In this document: piece after piece, positions 8,470 to 17,397 of the stretch
How the letters are laid out: every line of letters starts with the position of its first letter
Position numbering within the stretch: the first letter of the stretch is position 1
Origin: Lachnospiraceae bacterium
Lineage (GTDB): Bacteria > Bacillota > Clostridia > Lachnospirales > Lachnospiraceae
NCBI GenBank assembly: GCA_017627275.1
Contig: JAGAHC010000045.1
Coordinates: forward strand, 1-43,767
Length of the DNA: 43,767 nt
Direction of reading: 5' to 3'
Notes under the pieces: generated by a model
What the model was told of the DNA's origin: nothing
Databases searched by the model: none
The model's input: the letters and a program-made list of their open reading frames with translations, nothing else
Position numbers and translations under genes: made by a program

Positions 8470-10368
8470 ATGAGTGCTTTGACAAAGAAACAGAAAAAAG
8501 AACTGCAGATCATTCTTGTAACGGCGGTTTTGTTCGCGGTGCTGCTTTTCGCCGAAAAAACAGGACGACTGGAGGGACTTCCTAAGGGGGCAGCCCTCCT
8601 TCTTTTTATCGTTCCTTACCTCCTGGTCGGGAAAGAGGTCCTTCTTCATGCGTTTCGCAATATCCGCGAAGGCAATGTGTTTGACGAAAACTTTCTGATG
8701 ATGATCGCCACGTTCGGCGCGTTCGTGATCGGAGAGTATCCGGAGGCCGTCGCCGTCATGCTGTTTTATCAGATCGGGGAATGGTTTCAGGAATATGCCG
8801 TCGGCAAGTCCAGGGCCTCGATCACACAGATGATGGAGATAATCCCAGAGTCTGCCTTCGTAAAACGCGAAGGCGCTGTGGAGGAAGTTGATCCGGAAGA
8901 GGTACAGATCGGAGAAACGATCGTTATAAAACCGGGAGAGAAGATCCCGCTCGACGGCGTGGTCCTAAGCGGCCGCTCCTTCCTTAATACGTCCGCGCTG
9001 ACGGGAGAATCCGTACCGCGCTCCGTCACGGAAGGAGAGGCGGTCATCAGCGGCTGCGTCAACGGAGAGGGCCTGCTGGAAGTCCGCGTCACGAAGACCT
9101 ATGAGGATTCCACGGCCGCTAAGATCCTGGAGCTGGTGGAAGATGCCGGATCCAGAAAGGCGAGGGTGGAGAACTTCATTACCCGCTTTGCCAGATACTA
9201 TACGCCGGCGGTTACCCTGGCCGCATTGTTTTTAGGTATCGTTCCTCCGCTCATCCTTGGCGGCGGGAAGCCTGTTTTCTTCTCCTGGCTCAAACGGGCC
9301 TGCATCTTCCTGGTCGTGTCCTGCCCCTGCGCCCTCGTGATCTCCGTTCCCCTCGGATTCTTCGGCGGGATCGGTGCGGCGTCCAAGAAGGGCATCCTTG
9401 TAAAAGGCAGCAACTTCCTGGAGATGATGTCCGAGGTCAGGACGCTTGTTTTTGACAAGACGGGGACGCTCACCAAGGGCGTGTTCCACGTTTCCGCCAT
9501 CGTTCCGGCGAAAGAGGATTCGGAAGAAGAGAAAATGCATCTTCTGGAAACGGCGGCCTACGCCGAAGCCTTTTCCGACCATCCCCTCGCACAGGCGATC
9601 AGAGACGCTTATCATGGAAAGATCGATCCGTCCCGCCTTTCGGAGCAGACGGAAGAGGCGGGCTTCGGGATCAGGGTCTTCCTTGACGGGAAAAAGTTAC
9701 TTGCCGGAAACCGGAAGCTCATGGAAAAGGAAGGGATCGAAGTACGGGAGGCCGGCACGGAAGAGGGGAGTGTCGTTTACATTTCGGAAAACGGAACACT
9801 CCTCGGCAGGATCGCGATCGCCGATGAGATCAAAGAGGAGGCGAAGGACGCGCTTTGCTCCTTAAAAGAAAACGGAATCCGGAAGAACATTCTGCTTACG
9901 GGAGACAGGAAGAACACGGCGGAAGCGGTCGCGGAGGCAGTCGGTCATATCGATGAGGTCCACAGCGACCTTCTGCCCGCGGACAAAATGACATACATGG
10001 AAGAGATCCTGAAGACATCCGGGAAGGAGAACCGCGTCGCGTTTGCGGGAGACGGCATCAACGACGCCCCCGTCCTGATGCGTGCCGATGTCGGCATCGC
10101 CATGGGGTCTCTCGGCTCTGACGCCGCCATCGAGGCCGCCGACATCGTCCTGATGGACGATGACCTGCGCAAGATCCCCCTCATCATGCAGATCGGCAAA
10201 AAGACCATGCGCATCGTCAAACAGAACATCGTTTTTGCCCTGGCCGTCAAGGCTCTGGTCCTGCTGCTCGGCGCGCTCGGTCTCACCGGCCTCTGGGAGG
10301 CCGTCTTCGCCGATGTCGGCGTCGCGGTCCTGGCCATCCTGAACTCCATGCGCACCCTGCGGGCATAG
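8470..10368 (+). CDS. P1B-type ATPase, Zn2+/Cd2+/Pb2+ exporter (ZntA/CadA class)
   Basis: Metal-exporting membrane ATPase of 632 residues. The translocation motif CPC is near residue 285 (SCPCALVISVP), the phosphorylated Asp is in DKTGTLTKG near 329, and the hinge GDGINDAP is near 528. The last membrane helices contain LAVKALVL and FADVGVAVLAILNSMR. This Lys/Asp pair marks the P1B-2 subgroup that moves zinc, cadmium and lead, rather than copper. The usual N-terminal HMA domain is missing and is supplied in trans by the gene before it. Third gene of the ArsR-controlled operon. An unexplained repeat starts at the base after its stop codon. Confidence 0.95.
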   Translation: MSALTKKQKKELQIILVTAVLFAVLLFAEKTGRLEGLPKGAALLLFIVPYLLVGKEVLLHAFRNIREGNVFDENFLMMIATFGAFVIGEYPEAVAVMLFYQIGEWFQEYAVGKSRASITQMMEIIPESAFVKREGAVEEVDPEEVQIGETIVIKPGEKIPLDGVVLSGRSFLNTSALTGESVPRSVTEGEAVISGCVNGEGLLEVRVTKTYEDSTAAKILELVEDAGSRKARVENFITRFARYYTPAVTLAALFLGIVPPLILGGGKPVFFSWLKRACIFLVVSCPCALVISVPLGFFGGIGAASKKGILVKGSNFLEMMSEVRTLVFDKTGTLTKGVFHVSAIVPAKEDSEEEKMHLLETAAYAEAFSDHPLAQAIRDAYHGKIDPSRLSEQTEEAGFGIRVFLDGKKLLAGNRKLMEKEGIEVREAGTEEGSVVYISENGTLLGRIAIADEIKEEAKDALCSLKENGIRKNILLTGDRKNTAEAVAEAVGHIDEVHSDLLPADKMTYMEEILKTSGKENRVAFAGDGINDAPVLMRADVGIAMGSLGSDAAIEAADIVLMDDDLRKIPLIMQIGKKTMRIVKQNIVFALAVKALVLLLGALGLTGLWEAVFADVGVAVLAILNSMRTLRA

Positions 10369-10510
10369 AGGAACCACCATCCCTGAGGAAACTGGTCCCG
10401 GCGATATATATAGTTCCGTTTCGCGGACGCTTTCGCTCGGTTGTGCTTTCGCTGCGTTACATAAGACGACAAAAGGGTGTAGAGGAGAAGACAGCGACTC
10501 ATAAGGAAGG
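10369..10510 (+). repeat. Intergenic repeat element, copy A (inverted partner at 20348-20479)
   Basis: Starts immediately after the ATPase stop. Its first 50 bases (AGGAACCACCAT...) match the reverse complement of 20430-20479 at about 48 of 50 positions. The next ~90 bases are diverged but keep shared blocks: CGTTAC, TAAGACGAC, AAAAGGGTGTAGAGG and CATAAGGAAG. Both copies begin at the stop codon of a gene pointing toward them. The retained blocks with divergent stretches between them suggest a structured RNA or terminator-like element rather than a recent duplication. I do not recognise the family. Confidence 0.75.
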
Positions 10511-10513
10511 ATA

Positions 10514-10559
10514 GAAAAAACCTTGTACAACCAGCGTGGCGAAGGTCACGCCGGTTGTG
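10514..10559 (-). terminator. Rho-independent terminator of the recombinase remnant
   Basis: Read on the minus strand: ACAACCGGCGTG, an 8-nt loop and CACGCTGGTTGT (12-bp stem, one mismatch, 10528-10559), then a T-rich tract (TTTTTT, 10515-10520). The recombinase stop codon lies in the loop. Confidence 0.8.
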
Positions 10560-11895
10560 CTTTGCTTGTGGGAAGCTCCGGCTTTTGAAGAGGTATGCGT
10601 ATCCTTCCCACATAAGTAAAGAACACTTCGATGGTAACGTGCTTTCGTCCGTCGATCCGTTCGGGATTGTGGATCACGATCCTGTCGATTAGTTCGTTGA
10701 CCGTGGCTGCGTCAAGCTCTTGCAGTTCGGAATACCGCACCGCAAGATTTAGAAAGCGTTCCACGTCCACCGCCTGCTTTGCGTCATCCTCGATCTCCCG
10801 TTCCAGCACAGAGGCAAGCGTCTTGATCTCTTTTTGCTCTGACTCATATTGAGCAGACAGCTTTTGAAACCGTTCGTCGCTCAGCGTGCCGAACACCGAA
10901 TCCTCATAAAGACGCTGGATGATCCTGTCCAACTCCTCCATGCGCTTCTGTGCGCCTGAAAGCGCCCTTCGTTTCTGTGCAAGCTCCGCTTTTCGGCTTG
11001 CCTCGTCCTGCGCCAGCATATCGTGTATGAAATCGTCCCGATACGCCCGCACATAGGTCAGCGTCCGCTGCACGCATTCCAGTACCCGCTTGTACAGCGT
11101 GACTTCGCGGATAAAATGAATCTGGCATGAGCCCGTATTGCTCTTGTAGTTGGAGCAGACAAAGTGATCCTGCGTGTCGTCCTTGTAGGTATTGCAGGTG
11201 CAGAAATAGAGCTTTGCTCCGCAATCCGCACACCGTACCAGCCCGGAGAACATGCAGGTATTTCCCGTCTTGGTGGGTCTGCGTTTGTTTTTGCGAAGCT
11301 CCTGTGCCCGTTCCCACTGTCCGCGCTCGATGATCGGCGGCTGCGTTCCCTCGAATACCCGTTGATTTTCCTTTGGATTCTCCGTTCGCTTTTTGAACTT
11401 CAAGGACTTGGTATAGGTCTTGAAATTCACAGTACAGCCCAAATACTCCGGTCGTTCCAGTATTTTTACTACTGCATTGCCGTTCCACTGATACAGGTTG
11501 TCCGGCATGGATAAGCCCTTTTGCTTTGCATTGTAGGCGGTCACGGTCAATACCCGCTCACGCGTCAATGCCTTTGCGATCTGCATAGGGCCTTTTCCCT
11601 CGATACAGAGATCAAAGATATGCCGCACCACCTTTGCTGCTTCTTCGTCTACGATCCATTTCTTTTTGTCCTGCGGGTCCTTGATATACCCATAGGGAGG
11701 ATTGCTGGCGAGGTGTTCGCCCGCTTCTCCCCGCATCTTGACAACGGCGCGTATCTTTTTGCTTGTGTCCTTTGCAAAATAGTCGTTGAATACATTCTTG
11801 AACACCGCAAAATCGTTCTCGCCTCTTGCGCTGTCCACATCGTCATTTACGGCGATAAAGCGGACGTCATACGCTGGGAAAATGAAATCCTGCAA
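10546..11895 (-). pseudogene. Large serine recombinase, N-terminal catalytic part missing
   Basis: A reading frame of 449 codons. It enters the resolvase domain midway (DVRFIAVNDDVDSA), then has KDTSKKIRAVVK, SNPPYGY and the recombinase domain. A zinc beta-ribbon is near residues 218-255 (CADCGAK...C...C), followed by a coiled coil of about 300-370 and a C-terminal tail. The TnpX/Tn916-Tn5397-like serine recombinases of Clostridia are about 520-560 residues. The first ~110, carrying the catalytic serine (Y-RxS motif), are absent. Upstream minus-strand sequence beyond about 11886 does not encode them in any frame I could read. It therefore cannot catalyse integration or excision. It probably marks one end of a decayed mobile element whose other end was replaced by the defence genes. 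Confidence 0.88.
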
Positions 11896-12044
11896 AGGAT
11901 GCTTTTATATCTTCTTGCGCGGGATAGTGTATCCACAGAAATGCTTCCTTTTGCTATCCGCTGGAGATATTTGCCGATTTTGAACGAAGGAAATAAAAAG
12001 TCTCTATAAATAACCAAAGGGCAGTGGAATTTTTCACATATTCG

Positions 12045-12066
12045 TGATATCATAAATATCGATATT
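12045..12066. promoter_or_regulatory. Tandem palindromes upstream of the defence operon regulator
   Basis: The 203-bp stretch 11896-12098 has no gene I can support. It contains TGATATCA (12045-12052) and the 12-bp palindrome AATATCGATATT (12055-12066), 33 nt before the HTH gene. They are plausible operator half-sites for that regulator. No convincing -35/-10 pair with 17-bp spacing was found, so the promoter is not placed. Confidence 0.4.
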
Positions 12067-12098
12067 AGAGATAATCGTATGGCGTAAGGAGGCACGAA

Positions 12099-12311
12099 AT
12101 GGCTGTTACATATAAGAAGCTATTCCATATGCTGATTGACAGGAATATGACTCCGGCCCAACTTCAACAGGAGGCCGGATACAGCGCAAACATATCCACA
12201 CGTCTGCGCCGAGACTCGTATATTTCACTTGAATCTGTAGAGAAGATTTGCCGGGTTCTGGGCTGCAAAGTGGACGATATCGTGGATTTCATTCCTGATA
12301 AGGAAAAATAA
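12099..12311 (+). CDS. Small XRE-type helix-turn-helix regulator
   Basis: Protein of 70 residues consisting almost entirely of a Cro/CI-like HTH. The elements are MTPAQLQQEAGYSANISTRL (helices 2-3, about 17-36), SLESVEKICRVLGCKVDDIV near 45-64, then a charged tail. Such single-domain proteins (YozG-like) usually control the operon they head. It precedes a nuclease and a restriction-modification system, so a controller-protein role that times nuclease against methylase expression is reasonable but inferred. Clear ribosome site AAGGAGG 6 nt before ATG. The stop is 2 nt before the palindrome at 12314. Confidence 0.85.
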   Translation: MAVTYKKLFHMLIDRNMTPAQLQQEAGYSANISTRLRRDSYISLESVEKICRVLGCKVDDIVDFIPDKEK

Positions 12312-12313
12312 AA

Positions 12314-12332
12314 GTGTCAGCATTGCTGACAC
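12314..12332. repeat. Perfect palindrome between the HTH and yhcG genes
   Basis: GTGTCAGC-ATT-GCTGACAC, an 8-bp perfect inverted repeat. The 23 bases starting here recur inside the yhcG coding region at 12632-12654 with two changes (21 of 23 identical). It may act as an RNA hairpin between the HTH stop and the yhcG ribosome site, or as a protein-binding site. Confidence 0.7.
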
Positions 12333-12355
12333 AATTCAGAAAAGAGGTTTTCTTA

Positions 12356-13363
12356 ATGAACGAACTTGATATTACTTTTGCTGAGATAACGCAGATAATT
12401 GGAGAAGCTCGAGACAACGCTTATCGTAAGGTTAACGAGGAATTGATCCTCATGTATCAGCGTGTAGGCCGGTTTCTATCTGAAAAATCGAAAGAAGCAA
12501 ATTATGGAGACGGATATATCGATTCTCTTGCCGACTACATTCAAAAACAGTTCCCCGGCATTAAAGGTTTCAACCGCCGCGGACTCTATCGTATGAGGCA
12601 GTTTTATGAGACTTATGTCGGGAACGAAAAAGTGTCATCACTGCTGACACAATTAAGCTGGACAAACCATCTTCTCATAATGTCCGGCAGCAAGAGCGAT
12701 GAAGAGCGAGAATTCTATATGCGCCTCGCCGTTAAGGAAAGATATAGTTCTCGCCAGCTTGAGCGGCAGATGGACAGCGGCTATTATGAGCGGTATATGC
12801 TCTCCAAAAGCAAGCTGCTGCCTGAACCGCTGCATTCAGAGCAAAATCCGTTCCTTGATCAATATGTGGTGGAATTTCTCGACCTGCCGGACACCTTCCA
12901 CGAGAATGATTTCCGAAAAGCACTGGTTAAGGGAATGCGTGATTTTATTCTTGAATTAGGAAAAGACTTCACATTTGTTGGCGAAGAATACCCGATTCAG
13001 GTTGGCGGCGAGGATTATCGGATTGATTTACTGTTCTTCCATCGCAGTCTGCGCTGCCTTGTGGCAATAGAACTGAAAGTCGGGAAATTTAAGCCGGAAT
13101 ATGTTTCCAAATTGGATTTTTATCTTGAAGGGCTGGACAGACAGATTAGAAAGACGGATGAGAATCCGAGCGTCGGTCTGCTTTTTTGCGCATCCAAGAA
13201 CGATGAGGTGGTTGAATATGCCATGAGCCGGACGCTTTCGCCCATGATGGTGGCGCAATATCAGCTACAACTGCCAGATAAGAACATCCTGCGGAAGAAA
13301 CTGCAGGAATTGGCAAATTTGTCTGAAATCGAAGAAACTACAGGAGGTAGCGATAATGCCTAA
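12356..13363 (+). CDS. YhcG/DUF1016-family PD-(D/E)XK nuclease
   Basis: Protein of 335 residues. The N-terminal DUF1016 helical domain is about 1-150, with signatures YGDGYIDSLADYIQKQFPGIKGFNRRGLYRM in its middle and LSWTNHL near 100. A C-terminal nuclease fold follows, with the active-site pattern YRIDLLFF...VAIELKVG around residues 224-245 (Asp, then Glu-x-Lys). Family members are found beside restriction-modification systems and are presumed DNA nucleases; the biochemical target is not settled. The start at 12356 fits AGAGGT eight bases upstream. An in-frame GTG at 12314 lies within the palindrome. Its last 8 nt overlap the methylase gene, so it is translationally coupled to the Type III system and probably works with it. 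Confidence 0.88.
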   Translation: MNELDITFAEITQIIGEARDNAYRKVNEELILMYQRVGRFLSEKSKEANYGDGYIDSLADYIQKQFPGIKGFNRRGLYRMRQFYETYVGNEKVSSLLTQLSWTNHLLIMSGSKSDEEREFYMRLAVKERYSSRQLERQMDSGYYERYMLSKSKLLPEPLHSEQNPFLDQYVVEFLDLPDTFHENDFRKALVKGMRDFILELGKDFTFVGEEYPIQVGGEDYRIDLLFFHRSLRCLVAIELKVGKFKPEYVSKLDFYLEGLDRQIRKTDENPSVGLLFCASKNDEVVEYAMSRTLSPMMVAQYQLQLPDKNILRKKLQELANLSEIEETTGGSDNA

Positions 13364-15155
13364 CATATCACAGATAAAACGTCAGCGGATGCTCGAATTT
13401 CTGCAAACGCTGCGTGAGGAGCATAAGGACGATGACAGCGTCTTGATTGCCCTCGGTGAGATTGAGAGCGAATTGAACGCAAAAAAATACGGCCTCGTGT
13501 GGGAACAGCACGAAGAGGCCGTTGATGTGCAGATGCGTACCCACATCCCCGTGTTCACGGAGGATGCGGATCGTGAGATTAACGCTGTCCCCGGCGGCGC
13601 ATATAATTTCCTTCTGGAGGGCGATAATCTACATAGTCTCCGTTTGCTCGACAAAACGCACCGGGGCCGGATCGATTTGATTTATATTGATCCACCATAC
13701 AACACCGGCGGTAAGGATTTTGTTTATAATGATGCATTCGTTGATAAAACCGACACATTCGCTCATTCCAAATGGCTGTCTTTTATGTCTGAGCGACTCA
13801 GAATTGCCAGATTGCTTCTTTCGGATAAAGGGTCGATTTTTATCTCCATTGATGACAACGAACAGGCCCCTCTGAAAATGCTATGCGATGAAATCTTTGG
13901 AGAGGAATGCTTTGTCGCAGATATAGCATGGCAACGAGCGTATTCACCGAGGAACGATTCTAAAGGCATCAGCAATGAAAAAGAGCACATCCTCGTTTAT
14001 AGTCGCCTCGAAGGATGGTCCCCTAAGAAACTGCCCCGAACGGAAAAAATGAATTCCAAGTATAAGAATCCGGACAACGATGTTGCGCTGTGGCGAACAA
14101 GTGATGCTTTTGCACCAAGTGCAGCAACGCACCAAGGCATGGTTTATGCTATCCAGCATCCATTTACGGGAAAAATGATCTATCCGTATAACGGAGCCTG
14201 CTGGCCGCTCCGCCAAAGCGATATGCTCGCAGCAATGCAGGAATGGGGCGAATACGAATTAAAGGATCTTGATGATGCAGCCGAAAGAGCTGCGGTTTGC
14301 GGGATACCTACAGAAGATGTTCGTGAAGGCGTTATGGGAATAGTTCTAGTGAAGCCTATTGAAGAAGCACGTGTATACGCTCAGGAAGTTTACGATAGAG
14401 GGCGTTGGCCTCGCTTCTTCTTTACCAACAAGGGCAAGGGAGGTATTGCAAGAAAAACATATCTCGATAATACTGATGGTCGTGTTGTAACTAATTTATG
14501 GCCGTTTGAGGAGACTGGCCATACAGACGAAGCAAAGAAGGAGATCAAGGCTATTTTCGATAATCAGAAGGTTTTTGATACTCCAAAGCCTATCCGGTTA
14601 CTTGAACGAATAATCCACATTGCATCGGATGACGACAGCAGTATTCTGGATTTCTTTGCTGGTAGTGGCACGACAGGCCATGCAGTTATGCGATATAACG
14701 CATCGCATGAAGGCAGCCATCGTCGTTTCATATTATGCACAAACAACGAGGGCGGCATCTGTGAAGACGTGACCTATAAGCGGGTTCTCAATGCAGTGAA
14801 TGGATATGGAAGGGAACCGGGAATTCTTACAAATCTAAAATACTACCGCACCGATTTTGTGTCCAAAGATGAGGAATACCTCTCGGATGCTCTTATGGAG
14901 CATATTGCAGAAATGATTCAGCTGGAACACGGTGTTAAACTGGACGGCCAGAATTACATCATGGTACTGGATGATGACGAGGCTGATGCGCTTGCGGCCC
15001 ATTGGAGCGATTATCCGAATGTGAAAGCCCTGTATGTCTCCAAAAACGTGCTGTTCACCACGAAGCAAAATACGCTCTTCCGGGATGTGGAGATTTATAT
15101 CATCCCAGACTATTACTTCAATTTTGAACTGAGGGAGGTGGGCGAAACATGGTAA
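13356..15155 (+). CDS. Type III restriction-modification methyltransferase (Mod)
   Basis: DNA N6-adenine methyltransferase of 599 residues. The catalytic motif IV DPPYNTGG is near residue 112, and SAM-binding motif I FFAGSGTTGH near 431, in that order, which defines the beta class typical of Type III Mod. Between them lies a variable region of about 300 residues that would hold target recognition. Mod recognises the site, methylates one strand and also guides the Res subunit. Its start overlaps the nuclease gene by 8 nt and its end overlaps res by 7 nt. The recognition sequence cannot be read from the protein. Confidence 0.94.
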   Translation: MPNISQIKRQRMLEFLQTLREEHKDDDSVLIALGEIESELNAKKYGLVWEQHEEAVDVQMRTHIPVFTEDADREINAVPGGAYNFLLEGDNLHSLRLLDKTHRGRIDLIYIDPPYNTGGKDFVYNDAFVDKTDTFAHSKWLSFMSERLRIARLLLSDKGSIFISIDDNEQAPLKMLCDEIFGEECFVADIAWQRAYSPRNDSKGISNEKEHILVYSRLEGWSPKKLPRTEKMNSKYKNPDNDVALWRTSDAFAPSAATHQGMVYAIQHPFTGKMIYPYNGACWPLRQSDMLAAMQEWGEYELKDLDDAAERAAVCGIPTEDVREGVMGIVLVKPIEEARVYAQEVYDRGRWPRFFFTNKGKGGIARKTYLDNTDGRVVTNLWPFEETGHTDEAKKEIKAIFDNQKVFDTPKPIRLLERIIHIASDDDSSILDFFAGSGTTGHAVMRYNASHEGSHRRFILCTNNEGGICEDVTYKRVLNAVNGYGREPGILTNLKYYRTDFVSKDEEYLSDALMEHIAEMIQLEHGVKLDGQNYIMVLDDDEADALAAHWSDYPNVKALYVSKNVLFTTKQNTLFRDVEIYIIPDYYFNFELREVGETW

Positions 15156-17368
15156 CGGGCCTTACACTCAACCTGTTTGATTTTCAGGAAAAAGCGGTCA
15201 TGCAGCTTTTGGATCTGACCACGGACAGCTGTTGCAAGCAGACCATCGTGGTAAAATCGCCTACCGGCTCCGGCAAGACAATTATATTGATCGGCTTTGT
15301 GGACGAATACTTGAACAAGGTCAATTCAAACACGGCGGTCGTCTGGCTCTGCCCCGGTAAGGGCGATCTGGAAGAACAGAGCCGTCAGAAAATGATGAAG
15401 GTCGCTCCGCACCGGACCACGCAAAACCTGTTTGATGCACTCCGGAACGGATTCCCGGCAGAAAGCACTACTTTCATTAACTGGGAGCTTGTTACGAAAA
15501 AGGGCAATACCTCCATCAAAGACAGCGAACGCAAAAATCTGTATGACCGCATTGCCGAAGCGCACCGCAGCAGCATGGATTTCATTGTCATTATCGATGA
15601 GGAGCATTCCAACAACACGGCAAAAGCCAAAGATATCATCGATCATTTCTCCGCCAAGAATATCATTCGTGTAAGCGCAACGGCTGTGGAAAACAAGCGT
15701 TACGAATTCTATGAAATTGATGAACTGGACGTTATTGACGAGGGGCTGATCACAAAGGCCCTGTATGTCAATGAGGGCGTCGAGGACAATGTAGAAATTA
15801 CTGACGATTACGATTACCTTCTCGATCTGGCCGATGCCAAACGCAAGGCCATCGCCGCCCGGTATCAGGAAGTGTTGCCGGAGGACAAGGTCATCCGTCC
15901 GCTCGTGCTGATTCAGTTCCCAAATGGTCAGCCGGAAACAATTCGTGCCGTTGAACGTAAGTTGGAGAGCATGGGTTATACCTACGACAACGGTATGGTC
16001 AGCATCTGGATGAGCGAAGACAAGCGTGATCTGCCGGAAAATCTCACAGATAATGATGCACAACCTGTTTTTCTGCTTATGAAACAGGCCATCAGTACCG
16101 GCTGGGATTGCCCACGGGCCAGAATCCTCGTGAAGCTTCGTGAGGGGATGAGCGAACAGTTCGAGATTCAGACCATCGGTCGTATCCGCCGTATGCCGGA
16201 GGCCAAGCACTACGATGATGATCTTCTTGATTTCTGCTACGTATACACCTTCGACGAAAAGTACAAGGCCGGTCTGCTGGCAACGATGGACAAGGCTTAT
16301 GAAACACGGCGGCTGTTCCTGAAGCCGAAATGCAAAACCTTCACGCTGGAGAAGGAATACCGAGACCTTGATTTTGACGGCCTCGGTGAGCGTGAAGTGC
16401 TGAATCGCATTTACGCTGCTCTGGTAGAAAAGTACCACCTTACCTCCGACAAACAGCGTAATAGGATGATCTTCGCCGGAAATGGATATGTGATCGGTGA
16501 CGAAATCCTCGGTCAGGCACTGCATGGTGTTTTCGTCCGCACGGATATGGTAGCCGAGGCCACGTCCTATTACGGGACCCGTAAGCGTGTGGATACGCAT
16601 AAACACGGTATGCAGCTTCTGCACAGTACAGATGCGATCAAAACGGCAATCGGCCTCTCTACTGGCAAGGTCAAAACCATTCTGGAGCGTCTGTTCCGTA
16701 AAGGCGGAAATCCAAAGAAGAAGCTGCTGGCTCTAAATACCGCAGAATTTTATGCCTTCGTCATCAACAACGAGCATTTACTGCGTGATGAATTCCGTAA
16801 AATCACTTCCGGTATGTCACAGCAGCTGGGGCTGACGCTCGAACCGAAAAAAGGAGTCTTCCACATCCCGGAGCAGGATTTCTTCAAGTATGATCCGGGC
16901 GTGAAAGAAGAAATCGAGTATCTTTCCAATGCCTATCAGGAATACACCTCCGGATATGCTACTTCGCTCGTTCGCAGTATGTCAGAGCAGCTGTTCGAGC
17001 AGTATTGCGAGGGCCGGGACGATATCGAATGGGTCTATAAAAATGGCGATACCGGCCAGCAGTATTTCTCCATCGTCTATCTGGATGCTCTCCGCCATCA
17101 GTGGCTGTTCTATGCTGATTACATCGTTATGAAAAAGGACGGGACAGTCTGGGTGATTGAGACCAAGGGCGGCGAATCCAAAGGCAAGGACAAAAATATC
17201 GATCCGCAGATTGAAAATAAGTTCAATGCGTTCAAAGCCTACGCCGCCAAACACGGCCTCCACTGGGGCTTCGTCCGGGATAAGGATAATCGGCTGCATA
17301 TCAATAATACGGAATTCGCTATCGATATGGCTGATGATCACTGGAAACCGATAAGTCAGGTTTTCTAA
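15149..17368 (+). CDS. Type III restriction enzyme Res subunit (helicase-nuclease)
   Basis: ATP-dependent translocase and endonuclease of 739 residues. Walker A SPTGSGKT is near 37-44, motif II is the DEEH variant (VIIDEEHSNN near 148), motif III RVSAT near 175, and the motif VI region QTIGRIRRMPEA near 341. The C-terminal nuclease signature is a PD-(D/E)XK core, DYIVMKKDG...VIETKG, near 655-675. It is shorter than the roughly 900-1000 residues of classical Res proteins such as EcoP15I but has every expected motif. With Mod it cuts DNA carrying two unmethylated sites. Codons overlap with mod; thsA follows after 29 nt. Confidence 0.93.
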   Translation: MVTGLTLNLFDFQEKAVMQLLDLTTDSCCKQTIVVKSPTGSGKTIILIGFVDEYLNKVNSNTAVVWLCPGKGDLEEQSRQKMMKVAPHRTTQNLFDALRNGFPAESTTFINWELVTKKGNTSIKDSERKNLYDRIAEAHRSSMDFIVIIDEEHSNNTAKAKDIIDHFSAKNIIRVSATAVENKRYEFYEIDELDVIDEGLITKALYVNEGVEDNVEITDDYDYLLDLADAKRKAIAARYQEVLPEDKVIRPLVLIQFPNGQPETIRAVERKLESMGYTYDNGMVSIWMSEDKRDLPENLTDNDAQPVFLLMKQAISTGWDCPRARILVKLREGMSEQFEIQTIGRIRRMPEAKHYDDDLLDFCYVYTFDEKYKAGLLATMDKAYETRRLFLKPKCKTFTLEKEYRDLDFDGLGEREVLNRIYAALVEKYHLTSDKQRNRMIFAGNGYVIGDEILGQALHGVFVRTDMVAEATSYYGTRKRVDTHKHGMQLLHSTDAIKTAIGLSTGKVKTILERLFRKGGNPKKKLLALNTAEFYAFVINNEHLLRDEFRKITSGMSQQLGLTLEPKKGVFHIPEQDFFKYDPGVKEEIEYLSNAYQEYTSGYATSLVRSMSEQLFEQYCEGRDDIEWVYKNGDTGQQYFSIVYLDALRHQWLFYADYIVMKKDGTVWVIETKGGESKGKDKNIDPQIENKFNAFKAYAAKHGLHWGFVRDKDNRLHINNTEFAIDMADDHWKPISQVF

Positions 17369-17397
17369 CGATACATAAGAGAAATGAGGTGATCATT

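Noticed and set aside
11521-12009. Plus-strand 162-codon frame across the recombinase break
   Set aside because: Most of it is antisense to the recombinase remnant, and the unique tail past 11886 has no start of its own or recognisable domain; possibly the scrap of another gene but not supportable.
15326-16624. Long minus-strand open frame (432 codons) inside res
   Set aside because: The plus strand encodes a complete Type III Res with all helicase and nuclease motifs; the antisense translation has no recognisable domain or ribosome site.
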